DNA of 64,000 nucleotides. Origin: JAFGGG01 sp964638895 (lineage in GTDB: Bacteria; Spirochaetota; Spirochaetia; SZUA-6; RPPD01). Shown here in pieces: positions 1 to 7,668 of the stretch. A program made the position numbers and the translations under genes. The notes beneath the pieces were generated by a model. That model searched no databases. It was not told the DNA's origin and worked only from the letters and a program-made list of their open reading frames with translations. Positions within the stretch are counted from its first letter, which is position 1. The number at the start of each line of letters is the position of its first letter. The stretch spans positions 1-64,000 of the forward strand of contig CAZWYY010000002.1 of assembly GCA_964638895.1 (NCBI GenBank), read 5' to 3'.

Positions 1-289
1 CAACCCCGATAAAAAGCATAACGCCCAGCCCATTGGCAAGTATCAGCCGGTAGACATCCCTGATGTTGGAGTAATACCAGATAATCCGGTAGATCTGGCA
101 GACGTACAGCGAAACCAGGTACGCCCCGATCAACAGCAAAAAGTAGGGGTAGGAGAGGATGACAAGGTTGCCGCTTAAATTCGGATAATACCGCAACACG
201 TAAGACAATACGTAAGAAGCGACCACTATCAGGATGTCGATAACAATAAATATCAGCTTTTTCTTGGTAACCTTATACAATATGCTCAT
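1..289 (-). CDS. CapD/WbpM-like membrane nucleotide-sugar epimerase, N-terminal part (cut by window edge)
   Basis: The minus-strand frame opens with ATG at 289-287 and runs out of the left edge without a stop, giving about 96 residues. It has a basic start (MSILYKVTKKK), at least three hydrophobic segments (around residues 12-32, 43-62 and 83-96) and the phrase YRIIWYYSNIRDVYRLILAN. That phrase resembles the segment after the first helices of polytopic CapD/WbpM/FlmA-type UDP-sugar dehydratase/epimerases for surface glycans. The Rossmann domain would lie outside the window, so the call rests on the membrane part alone. The next gene is divergent, about 220 bases away. A TATAAT hexamer on the minus strand (384-379) is a possible -10 box, with no clear -35. 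Confidence 0.55.
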   Translation of the reverse strand, partial: MSILYKVTKKKLIFIVIDILIVVASYVLSYVLRYYPNLSGNLVILSYPYFLLLIGAYLVSLYVCQIYRIIWYYSNIRDVYRLILANGLGVMLFIGV

Positions 290-511
290 GTAACTATCCA
301 TCCTTATCAAATTTTACCTAAGGCCCGAAGGCCTTTTCCCCCCGCTTTTCATCATATGAGAGTAAATCTGAAACCGTAATTATACAATTTAGAAGTATAG
401 CATCACCTATTCTCTTTTTCAATAGATCGTCGTATAAAATGTTACATTTCTATTGCGTCCGGGTTATGTTTATAGTAAAATTCGTGATACATTATTTAAA
501 AGGGGACGTTG

Positions 512-1582
512 ATGAAAAAAATACTTGTCACTGTTATTTTCATCTTTATTTTCCTGGCGGCTGGTATTGCGGAGATGATAGACGGCAGTACGGATATGTA
601 CCTGAAGCCGGGCGGGGAGAAGATCGGGGTGCTTTACGACGGCACAAAGGTAACCCTGAAAAAAAAGCAGGGTTCATGGCTGAAGGTGTCGCTTGAATGC
701 AACAATCACAGGGACATGTATCAGGAGCTGAAAAAAGGAACCGGAGAGGTGTGTTATTTATACGACATGCTTCTGGGTAGAATAGGCCGTATGGAAAAGG
801 GGGTGAAACCTGATACCGTATTGAAAAACAACAAGGTCATCATTCAGGCCTATATACGCAAAGACCGCCTGAAAGACAAGATTCAATACTACCTTGAGGG
901 GCAGAGGAATATTACCTCTCCCCGGTCGGTGTACTTGGCCTTTTCCAAACCCGTTAAAAAAGCTGAAGTAGATAAAATTATTAAGGGCCTTAAGAATATC
1001 GATCCCACGAATTACGACCGGGATGTGCTGTACATCGAGGTGGGGTATAAAAACAACAAGGCCACCACCGTGTTCTGCTACGGTTTTGTCGATGGAAAGC
1101 TGCAGGTCAAGGAACGGTATCATCTTAATCAGAACGGCGACCCGGAAAAGTATGTAAGGGGGTACGATCCCGTGGAAACGCGCGTCTTAACATATTACAA
1201 TAATAACACATATAAGGAATTTTTCTGGAGCAAAAGTCCGCAAACATCCATTTACGGTGAAAACGGATACGTGAATTTCGTAGTCTATAGTGAGGACTAT
1301 GAATACCAAATACACATTCCGCTTACGGTGGCCGACAACGCCGCGTATGTCCCGCCCTTTTGCGTTACGGCGGGCACTGCTTTCATTTACAAGGACAGCA
1401 GAATTTCCGGAGAGACCGTGGCCAGAAGCGAGTTCGGTGATAGCAAGCTAACAGAAGAAACGTTGCGGAATATTGAAAACGATGCGCTTTTTAAAAATGA
1501 AATATCAAAGATACCAAGCGGCATAGATTTTAAAAATGAATTCGAGTGGTTAAAAGAAGAATTGGCGGCATATTATAGATAG
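512..1582 (+). CDS. Exported protein with N-terminal bacterial SH3-like domain, function unknown
   Basis: The 356-residue product has a signal peptide (MKKILVTVIFIFIFLAAGIA). Residues about 27-65 (DMYLKPGGEKIGVLYDGTKV, then LKKKQGSWLKVSL) read like a bacterial SH3 (SH3_3) domain, which often binds cell-wall peptides. I do not recognise the remaining 290 residues; they are rich in Tyr, Asn and Lys and look globular. ATG at 512 is chosen over the adjacent TTG at 509 because AGGGGA at 501-506 is well placed for it. The protein probably acts in the periplasm or at the envelope. No operon partner: the next gene begins about 70 bases downstream behind its own possible promoter. Confidence 0.7.
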   Translation: MKKILVTVIFIFIFLAAGIAEMIDGSTDMYLKPGGEKIGVLYDGTKVTLKKKQGSWLKVSLECNNHRDMYQELKKGTGEVCYLYDMLLGRIGRMEKGVKPDTVLKNNKVIIQAYIRKDRLKDKIQYYLEGQRNITSPRSVYLAFSKPVKKAEVDKIIKGLKNIDPTNYDRDVLYIEVGYKNNKATTVFCYGFVDGKLQVKERYHLNQNGDPEKYVRGYDPVETRVLTYYNNNTYKEFFWSKSPQTSIYGENGYVNFVVYSEDYEYQIHIPLTVADNAAYVPPFCVTAGTAFIYKDSRISGETVARSEFGDSKLTEETLRNIENDALFKNEISKIPSGIDFKNEFEWLKEELAAYYR

Positions 1583-1622
1583 GTTAAAAAAAATTTGGCT
1601 TTCAAAATTTGACGAAATCCGT

Positions 1623-1628
1623 TACAAT
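1623..1628 (+). promoter_or_regulatory. Possible -10 box before the double-receiver gene
   Basis: TACAAT lies about 27 bases before the proposed start of the receiver-like gene. A poor -35 (TTTCAA, 1600-1605) sits 17 bases upstream. The A/T-rich run 1587-1612 precedes it. Confidence 0.35.
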
Positions 1629-1654
1629 AGTGATAAACGCCTAGGAGAAAGTGT

Positions 1655-3118
1655 ATCGTTAAAGTACTGGTTATACACCCTGACGCCCTGTTTCTCGATT
1701 TCATCAAACGCTACCTGGAGCTCAAGGATTTCTTAGTGCAGATCGTAGATAACTGCGTGGACGGTTTCACTGACTGCCTGTCCAAGAAGCCGGACCTGGT
1801 GATCCTCAACAAGAACTTTCCGGCCATGGGCAGCAAGGGGTTTCTTATCAAAAAGAGCAACAATGCGGCCACGGCGGACATACCGGTGTTTGTTATCGGT
1901 GAGTTCGGCTCCGATGAGATCCTGAACCTGAAAAAGATGAATGTGGTGGCCTTTATGTCCAGCCCCATCAATCCGGTCATCCTGGTGGAGCGCATCAGCC
2001 TGTTGTTCAACCTGCCGCCCCAGGCATTTTCCAACCGGACCCCTATGCTGCTTGACATGCATGTGCGGGGCAATGTGATCATCAGCCAGATCGAGGGCAA
2101 TTTTGAGGAGGACAAGCTTGAGGAGTTCAATTACCTGGTGCGTGCCTTTTGTAAGAACAACGAGATAACCTCGCCCAAGATGCTGATTATCATTCCCTCG
2201 CTTTACGAGGAAAGCATCACGAGGGAGAATTTGGACTTGCTTTTCCGCTTTCTGCATTACCCGGAGCTTGAGATCAAGAATTTCCAGATCAAACTCCTGA
2301 CCTCCCTGCCGGCCCTGCTTTCCATCCTGAAAAAGAACTCCCGCTATGCGGAGTTTGAGGTGGTAAAGGATTTTGTTTCCGGGTTTCAATCCCTGCAGAT
2401 CGATTTTGATAAAAAAAAGACGGTGCCTACCGATTTTCTCAAAACAGGCTGCATCTATATCTTTGATCTGTACGATAACCAGGGCAGGAAGGTGGTGCCC
2501 TCACTCACCCCCCTGACCGAACCCCTGCTGCAGAGAATAAAGGAGCAGGGCCTGAACTCTCTTACCTATTACAGCGATTTTGATTTAAGCGAGATCGAGC
2601 GGGAGGTGGAAGACCTGATCCTGCTGCAGGATGAAAAACAGATCTACTCCATTTTCGCGGAAGCCTTTGATCCCATCAAGGCCGAGGTGGACATCTCCAA
2701 GATCTGGGACGAAAAACTCAGCCTGTTCTTCAGGAGAATGAAGGGCCAGAACGTGCTTATTGTGTCCGGCAGCCGGGAGGTGTACGACATCATTCTGCGC
2801 TCTCTGGATATTTATTTTAATATAGAACAAAAAGAGGACACGCAGGACCTTGGTGCCATGGTAAAAGAGAAAAGCTACATTATCGTTTTCCTGGACGCCG
2901 AGCTCTCCGATGAACAGGTGGTGCGTATGCTGCGGGACATCCGCGTTGCGGTAAGCAGAAGAAAAACCTCCGTTATCATATTGGCCAACAAACTGAACAA
3001 ATCATCCGTGATCCAGTTCCGCAACGCGGGCACGGACAATATCATCGTCTCGCCCTTTTCCACCAATAAAATTCTGCATAGGGTGTTCGAGTCCGTAACC
3101 CTTGACCGCCGCACCTGA
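1655..3118 (+). CDS. Double receiver-domain protein with degenerate (pseudo-) first receiver
   Basis: The N-terminal domain (about 1-125) follows the CheY pattern: VKVLVIHPDALFLDF, then PDLVILNKNFPAMG, then VVAFMSSPINP. The phospho-acceptor Asp is Asn (residue 52 in this numbering) and the conserved Lys near the end is replaced, so it is probably not phosphorylated. The middle (about 135-260) is a mixed alpha/beta region I cannot place, possibly STAS-like. The C-terminal domain (about 365-480) is another receiver-like fold with IIVFLDAELSDEQVV, keeping an Asp at the acceptor position but SPF where KPF is usual. The frame is open from 1637 with no ATG, GTG or TTG before GTG 1736, yet strand beta-1 is encoded upstream of 1736. 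AGGAG at 1643-1647 points to ATC at 1655. Starting at 1736 would delete the first strand. Confidence 0.7.
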   Translation: MVKVLVIHPDALFLDFIKRYLELKDFLVQIVDNCVDGFTDCLSKKPDLVILNKNFPAMGSKGFLIKKSNNAATADIPVFVIGEFGSDEILNLKKMNVVAFMSSPINPVILVERISLLFNLPPQAFSNRTPMLLDMHVRGNVIISQIEGNFEEDKLEEFNYLVRAFCKNNEITSPKMLIIIPSLYEESITRENLDLLFRFLHYPELEIKNFQIKLLTSLPALLSILKKNSRYAEFEVVKDFVSGFQSLQIDFDKKKTVPTDFLKTGCIYIFDLYDNQGRKVVPSLTPLTEPLLQRIKEQGLNSLTYYSDFDLSEIEREVEDLILLQDEKQIYSIFAEAFDPIKAEVDISKIWDEKLSLFFRRMKGQNVLIVSGSREVYDIILRSLDIYFNIEQKEDTQDLGAMVKEKSYIIVFLDAELSDEQVVRMLRDIRVAVSRRKTSVIILANKLNKSSVIQFRNAGTDNIIVSPFSTNKILHRVFESVTLDRRT

Positions 3119-3130
3119 GCATGGGTGTGT

Positions 3131-4231
3131 TCACTGGGCAAAAATACGTTTGCTTAACTTAATGGAGCGGTAGGGGTTGTTTTCTATTTTTAAAAAAGAA
3201 CGGTAGATGCGGCAAGCCTCGTAATACCCGTCCGGCTTGCAAAACGACGATTCAATATCCGCCCGGTACAGCTCAAGCAAGTGCGGAAACAGGGGTGAGC
3301 GCAGCAGCTTTTCTATGCGGTACAGGGGCATCCTGTGCATGGCCGCGGGCATCATGTGCTGGCGCACCAGGAAGGCGACGTCGCGGACCAGCTCCCGCTC
3401 AAAACCCAGCCTCCCCAGAAACGCGGAACTTAAGGAAGCCCCCAGCTCGGTGTGGTTTTGAAAGGGCCGGAAACGGTCGCCACGCGCTGTGGTTTTTCCG
3501 ATGTCGTGCAGGAGCAGGGCCAAAGACAGAAGAAGATCAGGCTCTTTCCTGTGCTCCAAGCAGGCCAGGGCGTGCTCCCACACGTTGCCCTCGGGGTGGT
3601 AGTCCTTGTCCTGCGGTACGTCGAGCATGGCCAGGAGTTCCGGCCAGAACGCGGAGATAAAACCGCCGGCCTTGAGGATTTCCAGGCCGCGCCCGGGAAA
3701 CGCGCCGCACAAAATGTTTTGCAGCAGGCGCCGCTGCGCGGCAAGGGGCGGATTCGGGCCGCCTGCGGCCGGGACGATCTCCTGCCGGCTGGGGGTAAAG
3801 CCGTAGCGCGCCGCCAGGTGCGCCGCGTCCATGACCTGTTGCCAGCCGGGACTGCGGCCACCCAACGGCGAGAGGATTCTTTTACGCAGGTCACGATATG
3901 CGTTCCGCGTGTCTATAAACCTGCCCGCGTTAAAGTCAAAATAGAAGTTCTGGGCCGTATAAAACCGCGCGGGCGGGGCAGCCAGGCTGTCTACGCAGCG
4001 GAAAAAATAACGCCTGTGCGCACTGCGCAGGCAGGCGTCAACAGTGGGCAGGCCGGGAAACTCTATGTCGTCGAACACGCGGGCCAGGGTAACCAGGTTG
4101 GCGTCCGTAAGCAGGTACCACGTATTTTTTTCATTCAGTTCGAAGTAGGCGTCCAGGGAGGAGATGCTGTCAAAGAGAAAGGCAATCCGGCGGTCTTGGC
4201 ATGTTTTGATAACAGGATCCGTGTGTTGCAT
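3131..4231 (-). CDS. HD-domain protein resembling a CCA-adding enzyme without a nucleotidyltransferase motif
   Basis: The 366-residue product carries an HD phosphohydrolase motif in LLSLALLLHDIGKT (His242-Asp243), later QHMMP, and the preceding text ILKAGGFISAFWPELLAMLDVPQDKDYHPEGNVWEHAL. This middle-to-C-terminal layout is that of HD-containing tRNA nucleotidyltransferases (compare the complete pcnB at 61458). The first 150 residues lack GGAVRD and DFDL, so the catalytic half is missing or degenerate. It may be a metal-dependent phosphatase or phosphodiesterase that lost CCA-adding activity; the substrate is unknown. The gene converges on the double-receiver gene with a 12-base gap. AAAGGAAT lies just upstream of the start. 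Confidence 0.7.
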   Translation of the reverse strand: MQHTDPVIKTCQDRRIAFLFDSISSLDAYFELNEKNTWYLLTDANLVTLARVFDDIEFPGLPTVDACLRSAHRRYFFRCVDSLAAPPARFYTAQNFYFDFNAGRFIDTRNAYRDLRKRILSPLGGRSPGWQQVMDAAHLAARYGFTPSRQEIVPAAGGPNPPLAAQRRLLQNILCGAFPGRGLEILKAGGFISAFWPELLAMLDVPQDKDYHPEGNVWEHALACLEHRKEPDLLLSLALLLHDIGKTTARGDRFRPFQNHTELGASLSSAFLGRLGFERELVRDVAFLVRQHMMPAAMHRMPLYRIEKLLRSPLFPHLLELYRADIESSFCKPDGYYEACRIYRSFLKIENNPYRSIKLSKRIFAQ

Positions 4232-4362
4232 CTCAGATTCCTTTCTCTGTTAAAGAACTTAAGGCGGCTTACACAATCAAGATAAGCCTAAGAGAACGGT
4301 GTGTCAAGAACCCATATCCGCGGGCCGGTACGCTGAGAAAGCAATTCTTGTTACAATTAATA

Positions 4363-4391
4363 TTGACAAACCATACGTATACGTATATGTT
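4363..4391 (+). promoter_or_regulatory. Promoter of the 2-oxoacid oxidoreductase operon
   Basis: TTGACA (4363-4368) is a perfect -35 box. A 17-base spacer leads to TATGTT (4386-4391). The operon's first start, ATG 4427, follows with a strong GGGGGGAGGAG ribosome site. The spacer contains a perfect palindrome, listed separately. Confidence 0.7.
4373..4386. promoter_or_regulatory. Perfect 14-bp palindrome in the promoter spacer, candidate operator
   Basis: ATACGTATACGTAT equals its own reverse complement. It fills the spacer between the -35 and -10 boxes and touches the -10. A dimeric repressor bound here would block RNA polymerase. The regulator is not identifiable from this window. Confidence 0.5.
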
Positions 4392-4426
4392 TATCACATA
4401 TCAACGCATACGGGGGGAGGAGACCT

Positions 4427-4660
4427 ATGGCGTCCGGAAGACCGGTAATCGATACCGCACTGTGCAAGGGATGTGAACTCTGCGTGTCCGTGTGTCCGCA
4501 GAAGGTGCTTTCCATGTCCGAAGATACCAACGACAGGGGCGTGCCGTACGCCTGCTTCGACGAATCGGACAACTGTACCGCCTGCGCATTCTGTGGGCAG
4601 ATCTGCCCGGAATACGCAATCCGGGTAATCAGGTATGAAAGGGTGGCGGAGGAGGTATGA
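4427..4660 (+). CDS. vorD: 2-oxoacid:ferredoxin oxidoreductase, ferredoxin-like delta subunit
   Basis: The 77-residue protein has two 4Fe-4S motifs, CKGCELCVSVCP and CTACAFCGQICP, typical of the small iron-sulfur subunit of the KorDABC/VorDABC enzymes. It passes electrons from the thiamine diphosphate site to ferredoxin in the cytoplasm. It is the first gene of a four-gene operon, with the next start overlapping by 4 bases (4657). The ribosome site GGAGGAG is strong. The exact 2-oxoacid (2-oxoisovalerate or 2-oxoglutarate) cannot be settled from this subunit. Confidence 0.85.
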   Translation: MASGRPVIDTALCKGCELCVSVCPQKVLSMSEDTNDRGVPYACFDESDNCTACAFCGQICPEYAIRVIRYERVAEEV

Positions 4661-5712
4661 GTAAGAAAGTTTTTATGAAGGGCAACGAGGCCCTGGCCGA
4701 GGCGGCGATCATCGCGGGCTGCCGCTATTTTTTCGGGTATCCCATAACCCCGCAAAACGAGGTGCCGGCCTATTTCGCCATGCGCCTGCCGCAGGTGGGC
4801 GGCACATTTCTCCAGGCCGAGAGCGAGTTGGCGGCCATAAACATGGTGTTCGGGGCGTCCGCGGCCGGGGCCAGGGTCATGACCTCGTCCTCGTCACCGG
4901 GAATCAGCCTGAAACAGGAGGGCATCTCCTACATGGCGGGCGCGGAGCTGCCGGCCGTGGTGGTGAACATGATGCGCGGCGGGCCCGGACTGGGGAGTAT
5001 CGCGGGTTCACAGGGCGATTATTTCCAGGCCGTAAAGGGCGGCGGCCACGGCGATTACCGCCTGATCGTACTGGCCCCCAATTCCGTGCAGGAACTGGCG
5101 GACCTGACCGTGCTGGCCTTCGACCTGGCGGACCGTTACCGCATGGTCTGCATGATTTTGGGGGACGGCTTTCTGGGGCAGATGTCCGAGCCCCTGGTGC
5201 TCCCCACGCCAAGCGGGAAAAGCTTCGATAAATCGGACTGGGTGCTTGACGGCGCCAAAGACCGCGCGCCGCGCATCGTACGCTCCCTGCGCCTGACTCC
5301 GGAGGACGCGCTGGAAAAGCTTAATCTTCGGCTTCAGGAAAAATACCACGCAGTTGAGCAAAACGAAACCCGCTCGGAGGAGTATATGGCCGACGACGCC
5401 GAGTACCTCATGGTGGGTTTCGGAATCAGTTCGCGGCTGTTAAAGGCCGCCGTGCATTCCCTGCGCGCGCAGGGGGTGAAGGCCGGGCTGTTTCGGCCCG
5501 TCACACTCTGGCCGTTTCCATCCAAGCAACTGGCAGCGTGCGCGGCGGGAAAGCGGCGGGTGCTGGTGGTGGAGATGAACGCAGGGCAGATGGTGGAGGA
5601 TGTGCGCCTGGCCGTAAACGGCTCGGTGCCCGTAGACTTCCTGGGCAGGATGGCCGGCATGCTCCCGGAAATAAAGACCATCACGGAAAGGATTAAAAAC
5701 TATGCAGCTTAA
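4657..5712 (+). CDS. vorB: 2-oxoacid:ferredoxin oxidoreductase alpha subunit (VorB-like)
   Basis: The 351-residue product opens with KKVFMKGNEALAEAAIIAGC and FFGYPITPQNEVPAYF, the signature of the pyrimidine-binding alpha chain of four-subunit 2-oxoacid:ferredoxin oxidoreductases, most like those called VorB. MTSSSSPGISLKQEG and RGGPGLGSIAGSQGDYFQA also match the family. With VorA it performs oxidative decarboxylation of a 2-oxoacid to acyl-CoA, probably a branched-chain one, with ferredoxin as acceptor. It overlaps vorD and the next gene (5702), so coupled translation is likely. Confidence 0.88.
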   Translation: MSKKVFMKGNEALAEAAIIAGCRYFFGYPITPQNEVPAYFAMRLPQVGGTFLQAESELAAINMVFGASAAGARVMTSSSSPGISLKQEGISYMAGAELPAVVVNMMRGGPGLGSIAGSQGDYFQAVKGGGHGDYRLIVLAPNSVQELADLTVLAFDLADRYRMVCMILGDGFLGQMSEPLVLPTPSGKSFDKSDWVLDGAKDRAPRIVRSLRLTPEDALEKLNLRLQEKYHAVEQNETRSEEYMADDAEYLMVGFGISSRLLKAAVHSLRAQGVKAGLFRPVTLWPFPSKQLAACAAGKRRVLVVEMNAGQMVEDVRLAVNGSVPVDFLGRMAGMLPEIKTITERIKNYAA

Positions 5713-6466
5713 TACACGGGAAAAAGTGCTTGAGAAAATCGTATTTGCACGCAACGCGTTACTAAGCGAAAAGGCGCACCATTACTGCGCGGGCTGCGGC
5801 CACGGGATCGTGCACCGGCTGCTTGCCGAGCTTATAGACGAGTTCGGGATCGCGCAGAAAACCGTGCTGATCGCGCCGGTGGGCTGCGGCGTGTTGGCGT
5901 ATTTTTATATCAAGGTGGACGGCTGCGAGGCGGCGCATGGGCGCGTACCCGCGGTGGCCACGGGCCTGAAACGGGTTAACCCGGAGAATATCGTGATCGC
6001 CTATCAGGGAGACGGCGATCTTTTGGCCATCGGCACGGCCGAGACGATTCACGCGGCCAACAGGGGAGAAAACATCACCGTGGTCTTTATCAACAACGCG
6101 CTGTACGGCATGACGGGCGGGCAGATGGCGCCCACCTCGCTGGTGGGGCAGAAGACCAAGACCTCCCCCTACGGGCGCAGCGCGGCCGAGGCCGGGTATC
6201 CCATCCGGGCCTGTGAGCTTTTAAACTCGCTGGAGGCGCCGGTGTTTATTGAGCGCACCGGCGTGCATTCGGTGAAACAGATCATCAGAACAAAGAAGGC
6301 CCTAAAAAAAGGGCTCGCAAACCAGATAGAAAACAGGGGCTACTCCTTTATCGAGGTCCTGTCCATGTGTCCCACGGGTTGGGGCATGAAGCCCGTGAAG
6401 GCCGTGGAGTGGATCGAGAATCAGATGGTGCCCTATTATCCTCTGGAAAATTTTCGCGACAGGTAG
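5702..6466 (+). CDS. vorA: 2-oxoacid:ferredoxin oxidoreductase beta subunit, thiamine diphosphate-binding
   Basis: This 254-residue chain has HHYCAGCGHGIVHRL near the start and the diphosphate-binding GDGDLLAIG followed by NRGENITVVFINNALYGMTGGQ, the canonical GDG..NN thiamine diphosphate motif of beta subunits. GQKTKTSPYGR is the usual family continuation. It carries the cofactor where the 2-oxoacid is decarboxylated. It overlaps the alpha-subunit gene by 11 bases. The gamma subunit follows directly. Length is normal for the family. Confidence 0.88.
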   Translation: MQLNTREKVLEKIVFARNALLSEKAHHYCAGCGHGIVHRLLAELIDEFGIAQKTVLIAPVGCGVLAYFYIKVDGCEAAHGRVPAVATGLKRVNPENIVIAYQGDGDLLAIGTAETIHAANRGENITVVFINNALYGMTGGQMAPTSLVGQKTKTSPYGRSAAEAGYPIRACELLNSLEAPVFIERTGVHSVKQIIRTKKALKKGLANQIENRGYSFIEVLSMCPTGWGMKPVKAVEWIENQMVPYYPLENFRDR

Positions 6467-6475
6467 GTGTCAGGT

Positions 6476-7027
6476 ATGGAAGAGAAGATTATCTTTGCCG
6501 GGTTCGGCGGGCAGGGCGTAATCCTGGCCGGAAAACTGGTGTGCATCGCCGCCATGAACGACGGCAGGCACGTGTCTCATATCCCTTCTTACGGGGCGGA
6601 GATGCGCGGCGGCACGGCCAACTGTTCGGTGGTCGTATCCTCGGAGGAGATCCCCTCGCCGCTGGTGTTTTCACCCACGGTCTGTGTGGTCTTAAACGAG
6701 CCCTCCCTGCGAAAGTTCGAGGGCCGGCTTGTTCCCCACGGCATGCTGATCTACAACTCCTCACTCATCAAAACCGCGCCCAAGCGACAGGACATCGTGT
6801 GCATACCCGTCGCGGCCAACGAGCTGGCCGAGCGGGTAGGATCGCCCAAAACAGCGAACATGGTGGCCGTCGGCGCGCTTCTTAAACTTAAATCGGAGAT
6901 CGCTTCCCTGGATTCCGTAAAGGAGGCGCTGGAAGAAGGCGTTTCCGAGCGCAACCGCGCCTTCAATGAGTTTAATATCAAAGCCCTGGACCTGGGGTTC
7001 GAAAGCGCCGACCATCTTACCAATTAG
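6476..7027 (+). CDS. vorC: 2-oxoacid:ferredoxin oxidoreductase gamma subunit
   Basis: EEKIIFAGFGGQGVILAGKLV at the start and HIPSYGAEMRGGTANCSVVVS mark the gamma domain of pyruvate/2-oxoacid oxidoreductases. The 183-residue length is typical. ATG 6476 is preferred over GTG 6467 because AGGTAGG at 6461-6467 lies 8 bases before the ATG and the family begins just before this GFGGQG strand. Last gene of the operon; the dcw promoter region follows with no clear terminator hairpin. Confidence 0.85.
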   Translation: MEEKIIFAGFGGQGVILAGKLVCIAAMNDGRHVSHIPSYGAEMRGGTANCSVVVSSEEIPSPLVFSPTVCVVLNEPSLRKFEGRLVPHGMLIYNSSLIKTAPKRQDIVCIPVAANELAERVGSPKTANMVAVGALLKLKSEIASLDSVKEALEEGVSERNRAFNEFNIKALDLGFESADHLTN

Positions 7028-7136
7028 GCGGCGCGTGTAGGGCGAAAATCTCTCGAATTTTCGATATTACCACACAAATATGTAGTATAATTACTCCAAA
7101 ACCCTGATTTTATTTATTTTTTTCCGATAATTATAG

Positions 7137-7164
7137 TTGACAGAAAACATTTTGAGCATAAAAT
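7137..7164 (+). promoter_or_regulatory. Promoter of the division/cell-wall cluster
   Basis: TTGACA (7137-7142), a 16-base spacer and TAAAAT (7159-7164). The text TTGACAGAAAAC followed by TTTT is almost repeated in the promoter before fliO (39027-39055). MraZ-type repeats begin 11 bases downstream. Confidence 0.7.
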
Positions 7165-7174
7165 GATCAACATG

Positions 7175-7189
7175 TGGGAAAAAGTGGGA
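7175..7189 (+). promoter_or_regulatory. MraZ-binding repeats (TGGGA-N5-TGGGA)
   Basis: TGGGA at 7175-7179 and 7185-7189 are direct repeats separated by five bases, which is the spacing known for MraZ sites upstream of mraZ in other bacteria. A weaker related stretch, GTGGAAAAGTGGA, follows around 7208-7220. They lie just downstream of the promoter, as expected for autorepression of the dcw operon by MraZ. Confidence 0.7.
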
Positions 7190-7218
7190 TATTTTAGCAG
7201 ATTGTGGTGGAAAAGTGG

Positions 7219-7668
7219 ATGCTGACCGGCGAATTTAAGTATTCTTTGGACGATAAGGGGCGCCTCATGATCCCGGTGCGCATGCGTACCGCGGTAACAG
7301 GCAATGTGCTTATCGTTACCCGGGGTGTGGAAAAGTGTATCTGGCTGTTTTCACCCGATGAATGGAAAAAGATTTCCCAGGACATGCTTGTTTCCGCATC
7401 GCTTTTTCACGAAAAGGCCAGGCTGATCCAAAGAAGGATTCTGGCACCCGCCCAGGAGCTGGAGATAGACAAGTCCGGGCGCATCAGTATTCCCCAGACC
7501 TTAAGGGAGTATGCGGGATTAAAAAAAGAATGTATTATATTGGGTATGCTGAAATATATGGAGATCTGGGATGAGGACAACTACCAGAGTTACTGGAATG
7601 AAAACGAAAGCAAGTTCAGGGACGCGGCCGAGGAGCTGGGCGCAAAGGTGACGTTCAGAAATGAGTAA
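7219..7668 (+). CDS. mraZ: Transcriptional regulator MraZ
   Basis: MLTGEFKYSLDDKGRLMIPVRMR is the first AbrB-like half-domain of MraZ, and LEIDKSGRISIPQTLREYAGL is the second. MraZ forms ring-shaped oligomers that bind TGGGN repeats and control the dcw operon. ATG 7219 gives 149 residues and matches the family start; GTG codons at 7204 and 7207 would add five residues and have no better ribosome site. It overlaps rsmH by 8 bases. Confidence 0.9.
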   Translation: MLTGEFKYSLDDKGRLMIPVRMRTAVTGNVLIVTRGVEKCIWLFSPDEWKKISQDMLVSASLFHEKARLIQRRILAPAQELEIDKSGRISIPQTLREYAGLKKECIILGMLKYMEIWDEDNYQSYWNENESKFRDAAEELGAKVTFRNE

